Origin: Ursus arctos
Taxonomy: Eukaryota > Chordata > Mammalia > Carnivora > Ursidae
Direction: 5' to 3'
DNA length: 64,000 nucleotides
NCBI RefSeq assembly: GCF_023065955.2
Contig: NW_026623008.1
Location: 15,840,501 to 15,904,500 of the forward strand
Positions 31,235-41,325 of the stretch are shown here, one piece after another (the first letter of the stretch is position 1; each line of letters opens with the position of its first letter). The position numbers were made by a program, and so were the translations under genes. The notes under the pieces were generated by a model that saw nothing but the letters and a program-made list of their open reading frames with translations, was not told where the DNA came from and did not search any database.

Positions 31235-31460
31235 ACGGATCGTGTTATTTCTTGGCTTGAAACTCAGCAGCCGCCACTGCCGCTCTCAGGATAGAGCTCA
31301 AGCACCTGACTCACACCCTTGGGGTCTGGGTCCTGCCACCCTTCCGGCCCCAGGTGGTACTATGATCAATGACTCTTACTTTCCAAATTCCAGCCACGAG
31401 GGCTCTTCTCACTGCCAGGCTCGCCTCCCTGGGCTTCACCCCCCAGAGCCTGGCATCAGG
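31235..31460 (+). mobile_element. L2 LINE 3' region, sense
   Basis: ACTCAGCAGCCGCCACTGCC, GCTCTCAGGATAGAGCTCAA GC and CAAATTCCAGCCACGAGGGC resemble L2 (CTTCAGTGGCTCCCCATTGCC, CAGGATAAAGTCCAA, CTCCAGCCACACTG). Confidence 0.6.
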
Positions 31461-31970
31461 TGCCCTCCCCTCCTTGGCAAGACCAGGGGCCCAGGGTTAA
31501 GCTGTCATGGTCATTGAAGGGATTCTCGCAACATGAAGTAATAGCTGCGTTGTTTGCGTTTGTCTTCTCTGTCAGTAGGTTAGCCCCATGAGGACACTTT
31601 TGTTGCCGTTGGCGGCATCTGTGGGGTGCCGGACATGGCGTTGAGGGGAGGAACTGAGTGGGGTTTGGCCAGGCTGGCATGTGGGCACAAGCAGGGTCCT
31701 GAGGGGAGCACGGGTCCCACGTACCTGGGGTCTCAGCTGCACAGCAGGTGAGTTGACTAGAAGCACGATAATGGGCGGAGTCAGTGAGCATCTCAGTCTG
31801 CACCCCTGCCCCTGGAGAAGGAAGGGGACATAACGGGGTTTCTGTAAGATTTGCCTGACTTATTTAGAACCTTCTAAAAGCCTTTGGCTTGATTTGACAC
31901 CAAGAATTATAAACCAAGAGCCATGAGGGAATGGAATTCAGGGATAAGGAGACTTCTCCAGATGGAATTC
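31461..31970. other. Unique sequence
   Basis: No gene or repeat recognised with confidence. Confidence 0.35.
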
Positions 31971-31974
31971 AATC

Positions 31975-32095
31975 CTCTGAATGGCCCCAAAGTGGGCACT
32001 ACTGTTATCTCTTTTTCTCACAGGTGAAACTTGGGGCTCAGAGAGGCTCTTGACCAAGCCGACACCAGAAGTTGGCTCTCCTGGGTGCTGACTGA
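31975..32095 (-). mobile_element. MIR SINE fragment, antisense
   Basis: CACTACTGTTATCTCTTTTT CTCACAGGTGAAACTTGGGG CTCAGAGAGG is the reversed MIR core with its flanking ATTATCCCC-type segment. Confidence 0.7.
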
Positions 32096-32190
32096 GCAGG
32101 GGGAGGTAGGCAGGGAATAGGGAGGGGGAATGTTGGCTTCCTTCCCTGGGAATGAGGAGACTGAACTTGGTGCAGAAAGGAGTTGTTGCC

Positions 32191-32627
32191 TGTTATGGTG
32201 GTTTTAAGATATGCTCATAAGTTCTTTGGTATTTCTCCCTTCAAGAGGTATTTAATTCTGCTCTCCTTGAGTGTGGACATTGTGGCAACATCCTTGCCTT
32301 CTTCCACAGCACTCGCTCTGGAGGAAGTCAGCTGCCATGTCGTGAGGATACTCAAGGAGTCCTGTGGGGACTGAGGCCTCTCGCCAACAGCCACGTGAGT
32401 GCGCCATTTTGGAAGCGGATCTCCTGGCACCAGTCGAGCCTTCAGGTGAGTGCAGCCCTGCCTGACATCTAGACTGATACCTAGCGAGAGACACTCAGCC
32501 AGAATCACTCAGCTAAACTGCTCTTGAATTTCCAACCCATAGAAACTGTGAGATAACAGATGATTACTGTTACTTGCAGCTGTTCATTTGGGGAATAATT
32601 TGTTACAAGCGACAGGTGAACTAATAC
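32191..32627 (+). mobile_element. MLT1-type MaLR LTR, sense, essentially complete
   Basis: Starts TGTTATGGTGGTTTTAAGAT and ends GAACTAATACG, close to the TG…CTAATACA ends of MLT1 LTRs. Internal landmarks are CTGCCATGTCGTGAGGATAC, CCATTTTGGAAGCGGATCTC, CCTTCAGGTGAGTGCAGCCC and GAAACTGTGAGATAACAGAT. About 60-150 bases of the consensus seem to be missing between 32290 and 32310. Solo LTR of an extinct ERVL-MaLR element; no coding region. Confidence 0.85.
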
Positions 32628-32629
32628 GC

Positions 32630-33070
32630 TTATTTTGGCGGTAGCTGCTCGAACGCCCATCAGTAGCAGATGATGGCATATTTGCACGATAGAGTACTAT
32701 ACAGTAATGCGAAGGAGTGAACCATCAGCACGGACCGCAATGTGGGTGATTTTCGCAGACACGATGAGTGAAAGAAGCCAGACCAAAGAGAGCGCATACT
32801 GTGCGACCCCATTCAGACAAAGTACAAAACAAGGCAAAACCAATCGATAGTGAAAGAAGTCAAGATAATGGTCACTGTTGGGCAGGGCTGGGTGCAGTGT
32901 GACCTGGTGGGCGTTTGAAAATTGGGTTTCTTGGGGGCTGCTGAGATTTCTCCATCCAGGTGCTGCTTACATGGAGCTGTTCAGTTTTGAAATCTGACCG
33001 AGCTGTACTTTTATGGCTTATACACGTTTTTGTGTATTAGACCACAGTAAAAAGTAAAAAAAAAAAAAGA
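32630..33070 (+). mobile_element. L1 3' end (L1MC/L1ME type), sense
   Basis: GCCCATCAGTAGCAG, GAGTACTATACAGTAATGCG, GTGAAAGAAGCCAGACCAAA, AAACAAGGCAAAACCAATCG and GAGCTGTACTTTTATGGC follow an old L1 3' untranslated region to its A-rich end. It lies immediately beside the MLT1 LTR. Confidence 0.88.
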
Positions 33071-33116
33071 AGAAGAAGAAGAAGAAGATGAGAGAGAGAG
33101 AAAAGAAAAGAAAAGC
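33056..33116 (+). repeat. A-rich tail with (GAA)n and (AAAAG)n microsatellite
   Basis: A13 run followed by about seven GAA/AAG units, GAGAGAGAGA and three AAAAG units. It appears to have grown from the L1 poly-A tail. Confidence 0.85.
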
Positions 33117-33654
33117 TACCAGTTTGGAATGGGACATGTCTGTGCAGGGCACAGGGTGAACTGGGCACATCGGGGGTCACATCTGGTTGTGGGGTGTGTA
33201 CGGGGGAGTGGGGGAGGCTGCAGGCCTGGCAACCTCCCAGCAGACCAGAACAGAAGGCCAGCACTGGGGATGTGGGGTTCGAGGAGGGGGAAGGGAATGG
33301 GGTGGCTGTGTTGGGACCTCCCACTCCCCAGGGCTCTGGCCTAGGGTCTTACCTCCACGGTCCCCTGTGCTGATGGACAGGAAGGGACAAAAGCTCAGCC
33401 CCCAGCTGGGGTTGGGGTCAGCTGAGGGGGCTTCCCAGGGCACCAGCGAGGGCAGGGGGAGCCCTGTTTGGCTTTGTGCCTGAGGGATTTGCCATAATCC
33501 CAGGCCGTCCTTGCAGCCTGTCTAATCCCCACCCGTGGGGCTGAGCCTTTTCAAGATCTGACTTTGGCCTGAAAGGCTCCCGGAGGGGCCCACATTCCTG
33601 CCCACAGCCTCCCTGCTCCTAGGAGGGAACTCATCAGGATCTCGCCCCTCCCCA
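33117..33654. other. Unique GC-rich sequence
   Basis: GGGGGAG and CCCCAG-rich. Open frames on both strands without domains. No repeat recognised. Confidence 0.35.
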
Positions 33655-33896
33655 GATAGTGCTCCTCACCCTCGGAGAAAAAAAGACTTGATGGCTTTCA
33701 CGGTTCAGAAAAAATTAAAAGGGCCATGAGAGAATCCATACCGATTGGCCTGCTTCCTCGAAGGAAATGTGATCTCCACCCACTGGGTCCTGGACCTCGT
33801 TGTGCCATCAAAGAAATGGGTGAAGGGATGGTGGAGAGCATGGAGAACCGCTTGGGGGCCATGGCCTTCCGCTTTAACCTCATCACCCATTGATAA
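33655..33896 (+). other. Unexplained 79-codon open frame of unknown nature
   Basis: Frame open from just after a TAG (about 33655-33657) to a TGA ending at about 33896. It contains GFHGSEKIKRAMRESIPIGL, GPRCAIKEMGEGMVESMENR and a C-terminal AFRFNLITH. Composition is protein-like (mixed charged and hydrophobic, not repetitive), and the DNA does not match the flanking L2. The minus strand is also open here. I do not recognise it. It may be an exon, an old processed fragment or chance. No start-codon context or splice site is decisive. Confidence 0.3.
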
Positions 33897-34278
33897 GCTC
33901 CAGCCACCCGGGGCCTTTCTGTTCCTACAACTCACCTAGTAGATCCCTGCCTCAGGGCCTTTGCACAGGCTTTCCTTCTGCTTGGACTGTTTCTCCACTG
34001 ATCCTTGCATGGCTGTTCCTGCTTGTTCTCAGGCCTCAGCTCAAATGTCACCTCCCCCAAGAGACCTTCCCAGAGACCCCATAGTCCCACTGTCTTATCA
34101 CCCTGCGACTTGGTCTCATTTGTTGTCTTTCCTTGGTCTGTCTCCTCCCACTGGGATAGGAGAGCCCTGAGAGCAGGGGCCTTGTCTGCGGCACTCCTGG
34201 CAATTCCTCCTTCCAGAATAATGCCTAGTGCACTGTGGATTCTCAGTGCATGTGTGCTGAGTGAGTGAATGGATGTGA
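33897..34278 (+). mobile_element. L2 LINE 3' end, sense, well preserved
   Basis: CTGCCTCAGGGCCTTTGCAC, GTCACCTCCCCCAAGAGACC TTCCCAGAG, TCTCATTTGTTGTCTTTCCT, GAGAGCAGGGGCCTTGTCTG and AATAATGCCTAGTGCACTGT run in L2 order to its 3' end near GAGTGAATGGATG. Confidence 0.88.
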
Positions 34279-34364
34279 AAAGGGTTGTTAATTAAGGAAG
34301 AGTGAAGGAGAAAACCTGCGGGGGGTGGGGGGCTATCCTGCTTAATCTGAGTCGCAGGTAATCT

Positions 34365-34530
34365 CCCTTAATGCTAAAATCCTCCCCCTCCATGAAATCA
34401 ATAGTATTACCCCCTTTTTACAGGTGAGGCGACCAGGGGTATAGAGGTTTGATCATTTGGCTAAGGCCCTGCCGATTTAAGTGGTGGTCTACCCCAGCCG
34501 GTGATGCTGGCTTCTGGGACAGAGGGTGGG
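34365..34530 (-). mobile_element. MIR SINE, antisense
   Basis: ATAGTATTACCCCCTTTTTA CAGGTGAGGCGACCAGGGGT and GGTTTGATCATTTGGCTAAG are reversed MIR core landmarks, moderately diverged. Confidence 0.7.
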
Positions 34531-34669
34531 CATGCAGCATAAGGATCCTTGCTGGCCTTGGATTTCACTGTCAGTCATCCACTACACTGAAATTCTTCGT
34601 GCCTAAATTTCACTCTTAGACATGCATTGCTTTTGCTTAGGATTGTCCTCTTAAGAATTCCTTTCTCTT

Positions 34670-34866
34670 GGGGCGCCTGGGTGGCACAGCGGTTAAGCGT
34701 CTGCCTTCAGCTCAGGTCGTGATCCCGGCGTTATGGGATCGAGCCCCACATCAGGCTCCTCCGCTATGAGCCTGCTTCTTCCTCTCCCACTCCCCCTGCT
34801 TGTGTTCCTTCTCTTGCTGGCTGTCTCTATCTCTGTCAAATAAATAAATAAAATCTTTTTTAAAAA
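34670..34866 (+). mobile_element. Carnivore tRNA-Lys SINE (bear/seal-type), sense
   Basis: Head GGGGCGCCTGGGTGGCACAG then the tRNA-Lys-like part with GGGATCGAGCCCCACATC (B-box-like), a CT-rich body and AAATAAATAAATAAAATC tail. TSD AATTCCTTTCTCTT at 34656-34669 and 34867-34880. The cleanest SINE here and the best guide to lineage. Confidence 0.97.
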
Positions 34867-34954
34867 AATTCCTTTCTCTTCACCTTTTCCCTTAGTGGTA
34901 AGAGAATTTGGCATGAATGATTGTCATGGACGCAACACATGCTGGTCTCTCTAT

Positions 34955-35065
34955 AGAGAAGGAACGTCAGAGGCTCTAACCTGCCCATTTTATAAGTGGA
35001 GATACTGAGGCCGCAAAAGCAGGACTAACTTCCTCAAAGTCACCCACTAGGTGCTCACTAAGTGC
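34955..35065 (-). mobile_element. MIR SINE fragment, antisense
   Basis: CCCATTTTATAAGTGGAGAT ACTGAGGCCGCAAAAGC and TTCCTCAAAGTCACCCACTA are the reversed MIR core. Confidence 0.75.
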
Positions 35066-35189
35066 TTGTTGATTGAATCGACACAAGCACATTATTCTAG
35101 ACCAAGGAAGCATGGCTTGTTTGCCAAGGCCCAGGTAATACTGCCCTGATTGCCAGCACGTGTGTGCCGCTTCGTGGTGTCCAAAAGCA

Positions 35190-35335
35190 CATCCCCTTAC
35201 ACGACTGCAGGCGCACGCTTATATTCTTTCCATTTTAGAAGAGGCAAAGTGAGGTTCAGAGAGGTGTCTTGTCCAAGGTCACGCAGCAAGTTAAAAAAGG
35301 CAGTGTTGGGATTTGAATTTAGCCCTAGCATAACC
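35190..35335 (-). mobile_element. MIR SINE, antisense
   Basis: CCATTTTAGAAGAGGCAAAG TGAGGTTCAGAGAGG, GTCCAAGGTCACGCAGCAAG and GATTTGAATTTAGCCC are the reversed MIR core and tRNA-related part. Confidence 0.85.
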
Positions 35336-35339
35336 TCTG

Positions 35340-36030
35340 GGGCCTTGTCTGGGAATCCGGCAGAGATTTGGGCTCTTCCTGTGTTCCTCCCAGTGGCCCC
35401 TGGGCTGGTCCATGGGGACATCTGTCCCAGGGCTGCCCCTGAGCTAGTTCAGCCAGGGCACGCGTGCACGTATGTGAAGGAAAAGGTGGTGGCCTCACCC
35501 TGCTGCTCCAGAGAAGGTTTCTGGCCGGCTGCAACTCCTGATTTGTGTAGGGCACGGGCTGCCCGCGGTGCATCTGGGTCCCCGCCCGCCTAGCTGCCGC
35601 CCACCTCCTCTCCCTGTTCCAGGCAGGCGGGGACCGTGTGCTGGGGCTTGCCAGGGCATCCGCGCACAGGTGCACCCCTCCTCCCTGGAATCTTCCCGTG
35701 GCAGGGAGTGGGGAGCAGGCACTGACTAATTCTATACAAATTGGCTAATATTCCAAAGAATGCCATTCTGTAAGAAAGCAAATATTGAAATACTCAAGGC
35801 AGGTCCACTCCGCCCCCGCACCCCCCTCCTTGTCCCCTGCCAAACGCTGGCAGAGCCTCTGGGAGGCGTCTTGGGGCCGCACACCTGGTGGCCTCTCACA
35901 GCTCTGCACCCCCCTAGATGGGGGCAGGGGACTGGCAGATGTGCCTCCTCCTGGAGCAGGACCCCAGGGGGCTGTGCTGATGCCCCATTGGGCAGGGCTT
36001 GTCCAGAAGGGGAGGGGAAGCTTGGTGAGC
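35340..36030. other. Unique GC-rich sequence
   Basis: CpG-richer near 35550-35640 (GCCCGCGGTGCATCTGGGTC, CCCGCCCGCC). At 35725-35790 there is a short AT-rich patch (TCTATACAAATTGGCTAATA). No exon recognised, although frames of 114-132 codons exist. Confidence 0.35.
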
Positions 36031-36034
36031 CAGG

Positions 36035-36105
36035 ACTGGGAATCAAACACCATGTGTCAGCTCTTCGGGCCTCAGTTTTCCCGTGTATAATAGATGATAT
36101 GCCGT
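36035..36105 (+). mobile_element. MIR SINE fragment, sense (weak)
   Basis: GGGCCTCAGTTTTCCCGTGT ATAATAGATGATATG matches the MIR core. Confidence 0.6.
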
Positions 36106-36114
36106 GGACCCAGG

Positions 36115-36225
36115 AAGGCATTCCCCAATCTTGCTGGACCCCATCACAAACCTACTGAAGCAGAAGCTGAGGGGGCAAGGCCCAGGGCAATGCGTTTTAA
36201 CCAAGCCTTGTGGGGAGCACGGTGC
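36115..36225 (+). mobile_element. MER5A-like hAT-Charlie fragment
   Basis: CCCATCACAAACCTACTGAA GCAGAAGCTGAGGGGGCAAG GCCCAGGGCAATGCGTTTTA matches MER5A (AGACCTACTGAATCAGAAACTCTGGGGGTGGGGCCC…). Middle part only. Confidence 0.75.
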
Positions 36226-36685
36226 AGCTGGTCCAGCGCCCTCTGCCCTTTCGGGTCTCACTGAGGGTGGTACTCACGGGCTTTTTTCAGCAATAGGTGG
36301 GGGGAAGGGCATGTGTGCAAAGGGAGCAGCCTGAGCAGGGCCAGGGAACCCCGTGGCCCTCCGCGAAGGTGGTGGGAGCAAGGCTGGGGTGAGCTGGTAG
36401 AAGGAGGACGGGGCAGCTACATGTGGGCGAATGGTCGAGCCTTACTCTGTCTTCCTCGGGGCTCATGACGCCCTCTTGGGGGTCCAGCTCGCGGCCTGAG
36501 AGGCTTTCCTCATCTCGGCCTCACTCTTGGGCCACCTGATTCCTTTTCTCTCAGAGCTCTGGGGCACCAACTCTCTCCCTCTGTTTTAGCGATACATTTT
36601 GCATGCTTTATGCATTTTATAAAGGATGACGGCCTGCTGTCCCTTGGTTGACTCTGTGTCAGGCCCTGACTGGCTACTTCTCTTG
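36226..36685. other. Unique sequence
   Basis: No gene or repeat recognised. Confidence 0.35.
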
Positions 36686-36689
36686 CGTG

Positions 36690-36860
36690 ATCTTACTTTC
36701 TTTCCACAGGAGCCCCATGAGATGGGTTCCGTTATTGCCACGTGACAGAAAGGTAAACTGAGGCACAGAGCGGTTATGTAGCTTGCCCAGGAGCACTCAG
36801 TGAGGCTATGTAGCATCAGGGTTCGATTCTGGGTCTTCCAACCCCACGGCCTGGACTCGG
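36690..36860 (-). mobile_element. MIR SINE, antisense
   Basis: AAAGGTAAACTGAGGCACAG AGCGG at 36750, TAGCTTGCCCAGGAGCACTC and GGTTCGATTCTGGGTCTTCC are reversed MIR landmarks. Confidence 0.85.
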
Positions 36861-36994
36861 ACCCACCATCTCCACGGTCTTCGGTGGGTCCCTCCAGGGA
36901 GGGATTATGGCTGCTTTTCCCTCTGGGCCCTCAGCGCCCAGCACGTGGGCCACATGGTAGCCCCTGCCCAGTGCCAACCACATGGGTCTGCTGC

Positions 36995-37100
36995 GAATGT
37001 GACATAATCATCCCCATTTACACAAGAGGAAACTGAGGCGCAGAAAATCACATGGCTCATCCAAAGTCCTAGAACAGGCAAGTGGCAGAAATGGTGGTTA
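36995..37100 (-). mobile_element. MIR SINE fragment, antisense
   Basis: ATCATCCCCATTTACACAAG AGGAAACTGAGGCGCAGAAA is the reversed MIR core. Confidence 0.8.
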
Positions 37101-38250
37101 CGTTGGGTCTCCCAAACGTAGACCCTGACTCAAGGATCTGAGTGAAAACAGTTTACTGGGAGGTGACTTCCAGAGTATAGACAAACCGGGAAGTGAGAGA
37201 GGAGGGGAAAGAGGGCATGTCAAAAAGCAGGTGGGTGCTGGGGGCGGTTGGGGCTCGGTCCCACTGGGTACGTCTGGGAGAGTGTTAGAGCATGCCTCAG
37301 AGTTGTCCCTTCAAGAAGCGGGGGGGGGGGGGGGGGGGCTGGGCTGTTTGTCCCTCTACTTCCATTGGTCTGGCCGAAGGCTGTTCCAGGCCCTTCGGGC
37401 CCAGCAAGTTCCTGTGGCTGGGAACGCAGTGTCACAGGTGTTGAGAAACGCACAGGATGGTGAGTTCCTAAAGGGGCACGGGGGGCAGAGGCAGCCTCTG
37501 CTGCAGATGTGTTCATAACTTGGCTCTTCAGAATCGAAATCCATCTGGGCATCTGTCTGTCCACGCATCCCTGCCTCCAGGCGTCTCTCTATCCACTTAC
37601 CATCCATCTGTCTGTCCTTCATGCAATATCCTGAGCCCTCTTGGATGCTATGCACCATCCTAGGCCCTGGGGGTCCAGAAACAACTGCCTTCCAAAGTCA
37701 CTCCCTCTCTCCAAAGGGGCTGCATTTCTGGCAGTTGCTCTGATGTGACCAGCTATCACGGGACAGGCAGGGCAGGCTGGCTCCCATGGCCATCGGCATC
37801 CTCCTTTCCCATTCTGGCCTAAGGACCCTCCAGCTCCATGGCGGCTCCCAGAGATAGCCTGTGCCTCTGTCATTCCCAGAAGCCTCTTGGAGGAAACACA
37901 GCCCCCCCCCACTCACAGATTGGCTGCTGGTAACCCAAGAGCCCCTTCTTTCCTGTCCCAGTGCTAGTGGGGGCTCTGTGGCTGGCTCTCCCACTAGGCC
38001 AGCTAGTGGGGGCATCATCAGCCTGGTTCAGGCTGAGGACACCCACTGGGTCTTTGCTGGGCAGCCTTGAAAAGCTGAGCAGGGCTCTGGGTGCCACTGA
38101 CACCGGGTTCCCTCTCTGTTATCTTGGCGCCCGGAGAAGCCTTAGACAAAGTGTGTCCCGGGCTCACATCCCGGTGAGGAGGTAGAGACAGAAAGCCATC
38201 CCTGAGCACTGCCTTGGGGGACAGGCCCTCTGTGTGGTGGGTTTCCCTGA
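37101..38250. other. Unique sequence with a long G-run and possible old relics
   Basis: CAGTTTACTGGGAGGTGACT near 37150 recalls an old LTR-like repeat, and CCATCCTAGGCCCTGGGGGT near 37658 recalls antisense L2, but neither is firm. A 19-base pure G-run sits at 37320-37338. No gene recognised. Confidence 0.35.
37320..37338 (+). repeat. Homopolymer (G)19
   Basis: Nineteen consecutive G residues. Length is probably unreliable in any assembly, and such runs favour G-quadruplex formation. Confidence 0.9.
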
Positions 38251-38254
38251 ACCC

Positions 38255-38410
38255 TGGTGTCAGTGCTAAGAGGTGGACATCCTCACCCACTGTACACTCA
38301 AGGAAGCTAAGGTTCAGAGAGGGGAAGTGTCCTGCCCGAGGCCACACAGCTGGTGAATGTGTGAATGTTAGTGCAGGGAGGAGCCCAGGTCCCCCTGACT
38401 TGAGTCCCAG
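38255..38410 (-). mobile_element. MIR SINE, antisense
   Basis: CACTCAAGGAAGCTAAGGTT CAGAGAGGGGAAG, CCGAGGCCACACAGCTGGTG and CCAGGTCCCCCTGACTTGAG are the reversed MIR order. Confidence 0.85.
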
Positions 38411-38635
38411 TTTCTTTCTTGTTACTCCATCCCTGGCACAGCTGTTCCAGACCTTGGCTTCACTGAGAATTGCTCCCCCATCCTTCAATATCGTCATCAC
38501 CGTCACCTAGACGGAGACGGGCTAAATGGCTCTTTCCCTCCCAAGGGGCCACAATTGGAGAGCCCATGCCACGTGCAAATGATGGAGGATCCGGGAAGCA
38601 CGTGCAGCCCCCAAAGGCCACAGACTGTCACCTGG
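38411..38635. other. Unique sequence
   Basis: No gene or repeat recognised. Confidence 0.3.
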
Positions 38636-38639
38636 CAGA

Positions 38640-38880
38640 TGGAGCACAAGTTTGGAGTAGGACAGACCCTGGGTTCTGGTCTCAGCTTTAGTCTTTCCTT
38701 GCTGTGTGACCCTGGGTAAGTTACCTCACCTTTCTGAGCTGCCGACTTTCCTCATCAGTAGATGGGGAGGAATAGACACCTGTCCTGCCGGGAGGCTAGA
38801 ACAAAAGTGGGAAATGGGACAAAATGTGCAAAGGGCCACATGCCTTGTGCCTGGCTCATAGGTGCTCCCCGAATAAGCGG
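38640..38880 (+). mobile_element. MIR SINE, nearly full length, sense
   Basis: GACCCTGGGTTCTGGTCTCA, TGCTGTGTGACCCTGGGTAA GTTACCTCACC, TTTCCTCATCAGTAGATGGG and TGCCTGGCTCATAGGTGCTC span the whole element. Confidence 0.9.
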
Positions 38881-39635
38881 AGAGGAATGAAAAGACTCAA
38901 ATTATGTGTGTGCATTTTGGGGCGTGGAGGTGCTGATTATAAGCCAGGGTATCTAATCAGGAAGGTTGCCTCTCCCCTGCCCGCAGACTCATATGAGCCC
39001 ACCCTGGTGGCTTTCAGAATTTGGGGCACAGATTTCTTTCTCCAAGTGAAACCATATGTTGGATTTCAACATAGAGAGCAGCTAACAGTAGACTTGGTCT
39101 CAGAAGAGCTCAGTGGCTGTTTTATCTCTTAGACCTCCACTTGCCCCTCACTGGCAGCCCCTAAGGCGTTTGTGAGGACCCCCAAGTCCCCAAGAAGCAC
39201 AGTGTGAGAGCTTCTGGGGCCCCAGTCCTTGGAAGGAAGTATGGGAAGGAGAGACAGCTTGGTGTACATTAGACGGCATTCCCCAGGCCTGACTCTGGAT
39301 GCGGGAGCCAGTGAGTGTTTTATGCACGTAGGGCTGGGGCCTGGTGGCAAGGGGGCAGGTCTGTCGCCCCACTCATCCTGCTCCCTGCAGTCCTTTCCTC
39401 CCCCTCTCATGGGCTGTCTTTACTCAGCCAGCTTCCTGCTGTCCCCCAGGGGCTGGGGGCACTCTTGGGTCATCTCTGGGTTTTGTAATGATGACATAGA
39501 AACTGCCAGGTGGTGTTGGGGAGTGACACATTGCTCAGGTCTGAGTCCCTATCAGGCAGAAAGTCCCTTCACCCACCTCTGGCTCCTTCTCCAGCTGCAG
39601 CCCGCTGGAGCTCCCACCCCGTCTAAATTTTCCAC
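38881..39635. other. Unique sequence
   Basis: No repeat recognised. Frames up to 190 codons on the plus strand (39229-39801) have no domain or splice support. Confidence 0.35.
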
Positions 39636-39639
39636 CACC

Positions 39640-39715
39640 ACACCCACAGGCAAGACCCAGAGAAGGGATGAGACCTGCCCAAGGTTGCACAGCACTTCAG
39701 TGCCGTGGCTGGGTT
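39640..39715 (-). mobile_element. MIR SINE fragment, antisense (weak)
   Basis: CAGAGAAGGGATGAGACCTG CCCAAGGTTGCACAGCACTT is the reversed segment after the MIR core. Confidence 0.55.
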
Positions 39716-39864
39716 TGGGGGCAAAAGGCTGGGTCTGTGTTGGCAAGGGGAGGCCTGGCTGCTGGGTGGGAGTCCCAAACAAACTTGGTCCCAAGTCTTG
39801 AGGATCTCTGGGGCAAGGGTCTAATAATGTGGGCACCAGGGATCCCATTTGTGGGGGGCTGTGG

Positions 39865-39975
39865 GGTACATCTCTTCATTCCACAGTCACTGAGTCCTGT
39901 TGTCTGCCAGCAGCTATGCTCAGGGTTGAGGACTCAGAAATGGGTCATTTCTATCGTCGGGGAGACTGCTGTGTG
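39865..39975 (-). mobile_element. L2-like 3' end, antisense (weak)
   Basis: TTCATTCCACAGTCACTGAG TCCTG, TCTGCCAGCAGCTATGCTCA resembles TTCATTCAACAAATATTTATTGAGCACC…TGTGCCAGGCACTGTGC. Heavily diverged. Confidence 0.45.
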
Positions 39976-40190
39976 TGTGGGGGTGGGCACAGAGCCTGGG
40001 TCAGGGCCGGACTTCCAGCTGTCTAGCTGCCAAGCTGTGCGACTCCGGGAATACCCCATGACCTCTGAGCCTCAGTGTTCTCTCCCATCCAATGCCGTTG
40101 TTGGCATAGGGCCTCCTAGGGTCCCCGTGAGGCTGTGGACCTGGGTGAAGTCCCCACAAGGTGCTGCGCCCAGCTCTCTAGAGAAGCTGG
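39976..40190. other. Unique sequence, possible sense MIR trace
   Basis: GCTGTGCGACTCCGGGAATA then TCTGAGCCTCAGTGTTCTCT near 40034-40085 fits MIR. Confidence 0.45.
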
Positions 40191-40194
40191 CCGC

Positions 40195-40390
40195 TATGAT
40201 TCTTCACATGGTTGTGCTTATCCTCTGCGATGGGCTGGGCCCTGGGATGTTATCTGTGTTCCACCATGACTCTGAGAGGTAGCTTCCACAGGGGGGAGCC
40301 GAGGCCGGGAGGTACCACATTCAAGGCCACACATCCAGGAAGTGATTGGGCCAGGTTTGAACCCAGTCGTGTCTGCCGCACCCCACTGAC
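40195..40390 (-). mobile_element. MIR SINE, antisense
   Basis: AGGCCACACATCCAGGAAGT GATTGGGCCAGGTTTGAACC CAGTCGTGTCTG is the reversed tRNA-related part. TGACTCTGAGAGGTAGCTTC and GGAGCCGAGGCC mark the diverged core. Confidence 0.75.
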
Positions 40391-41045
40391 TTCCTGGTGT
40401 CACCCCCCCACCTCGGCAGAGACTGAGGAGGGCAGATCTACCCTTGCTGGGCGGCCCTGGGCCCACTGGGTGCTCCGCTCCCCTCAGCGTCAGCTGGGGT
40501 CCCCTGCCCCCATGATGGATGGGTCTGGGGGTGTTTTCTTTCAGGGCGGCTGCCAAGGCCAAGGCCCTGCCAGGGTCTTCTCCAGCTTTTGTCCCCCTCC
40601 CCCATCACTTTCCCCAGGGGGCCATGCTGTGACTGACTGCCTGGGCCTGCCTGCCCCTCCTTCCTCATAGCTTACATTCCTCCAGAAGCTTCTCCCCCAG
40701 GCTGGCAGGCGGGTCAGCACCTCCCTGTGCACAGCCCTCCCCTCCCGCTCTGCTGTCAGTTCTCGGCGGTGGGTCCCAGGGCTCCATTGGCTTCTCAGTC
40801 CCATCCAGGGCCTGCAGGGCTCCCCTGGTCCATCCCAGGGGCTTCCCCCAGCTTCTTGTGTCTAGTGCTTAACCCAGAAGAATGGAGGCCCAATGCTTGA
40901 GTCAAAGGCATAAGAGGGGAAAATGCGAATGGGCAAGTGGAACATTCTTCAAACCATGCCAGGAAGGCATCTGCCTACCTGGTCTCTGTGGAAGGTAGTT
41001 CCTGGGCATGGTCCATCCCCACCCAGGATGATCACCATTCAACAG
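40391..41045. other. Unique GC-rich sequence
   Basis: No gene or repeat recognised. Confidence 0.35.
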
Positions 41046-41049
41046 ATGG

Positions 41050-41150
41050 ACCTTGCCAAGCCTTAGTTTCCTCATCTGAAAAATGGGTCCACAAATACCT
41101 ACCTCACAGAGTCATGAGATTCTATGCACCTTGCCTGGTGTCTTCACAGA
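41050..41150 (+). mobile_element. MIR SINE, sense
   Basis: CAAGCCTTAGTTTCCTCATC TGAAAAATGGGTCCACAAAT ACCTACCTCACAGAGTCATG is the MIR core and following segment. Confidence 0.85.
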
Positions 41151-41325
41151 GAATTGTATTATTGAGGAAACAGTGGGAGTTTGCCGAGAGGACAGGGATG
41201 CTGGAAAGGCCTTCCAAGCAGAGGGAAGGGCTCATGCAGCGGCAGAGTGGCGGGACCCTATACGAATAGCAAAATCAGTGATGGAGCTGGAGGCGGCTTG
41301 CATTGGCGTGCTTGAACCGCTCGTT
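41151..41325. other. Possible antisense L2-like relic
   Basis: GGAAAGGCCTTCCAAGCAGA GGGAAGGGCTCATGCAG fits the segment seen downstream of antisense L2 ends (compare 47290). Unsure. Confidence 0.35.
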
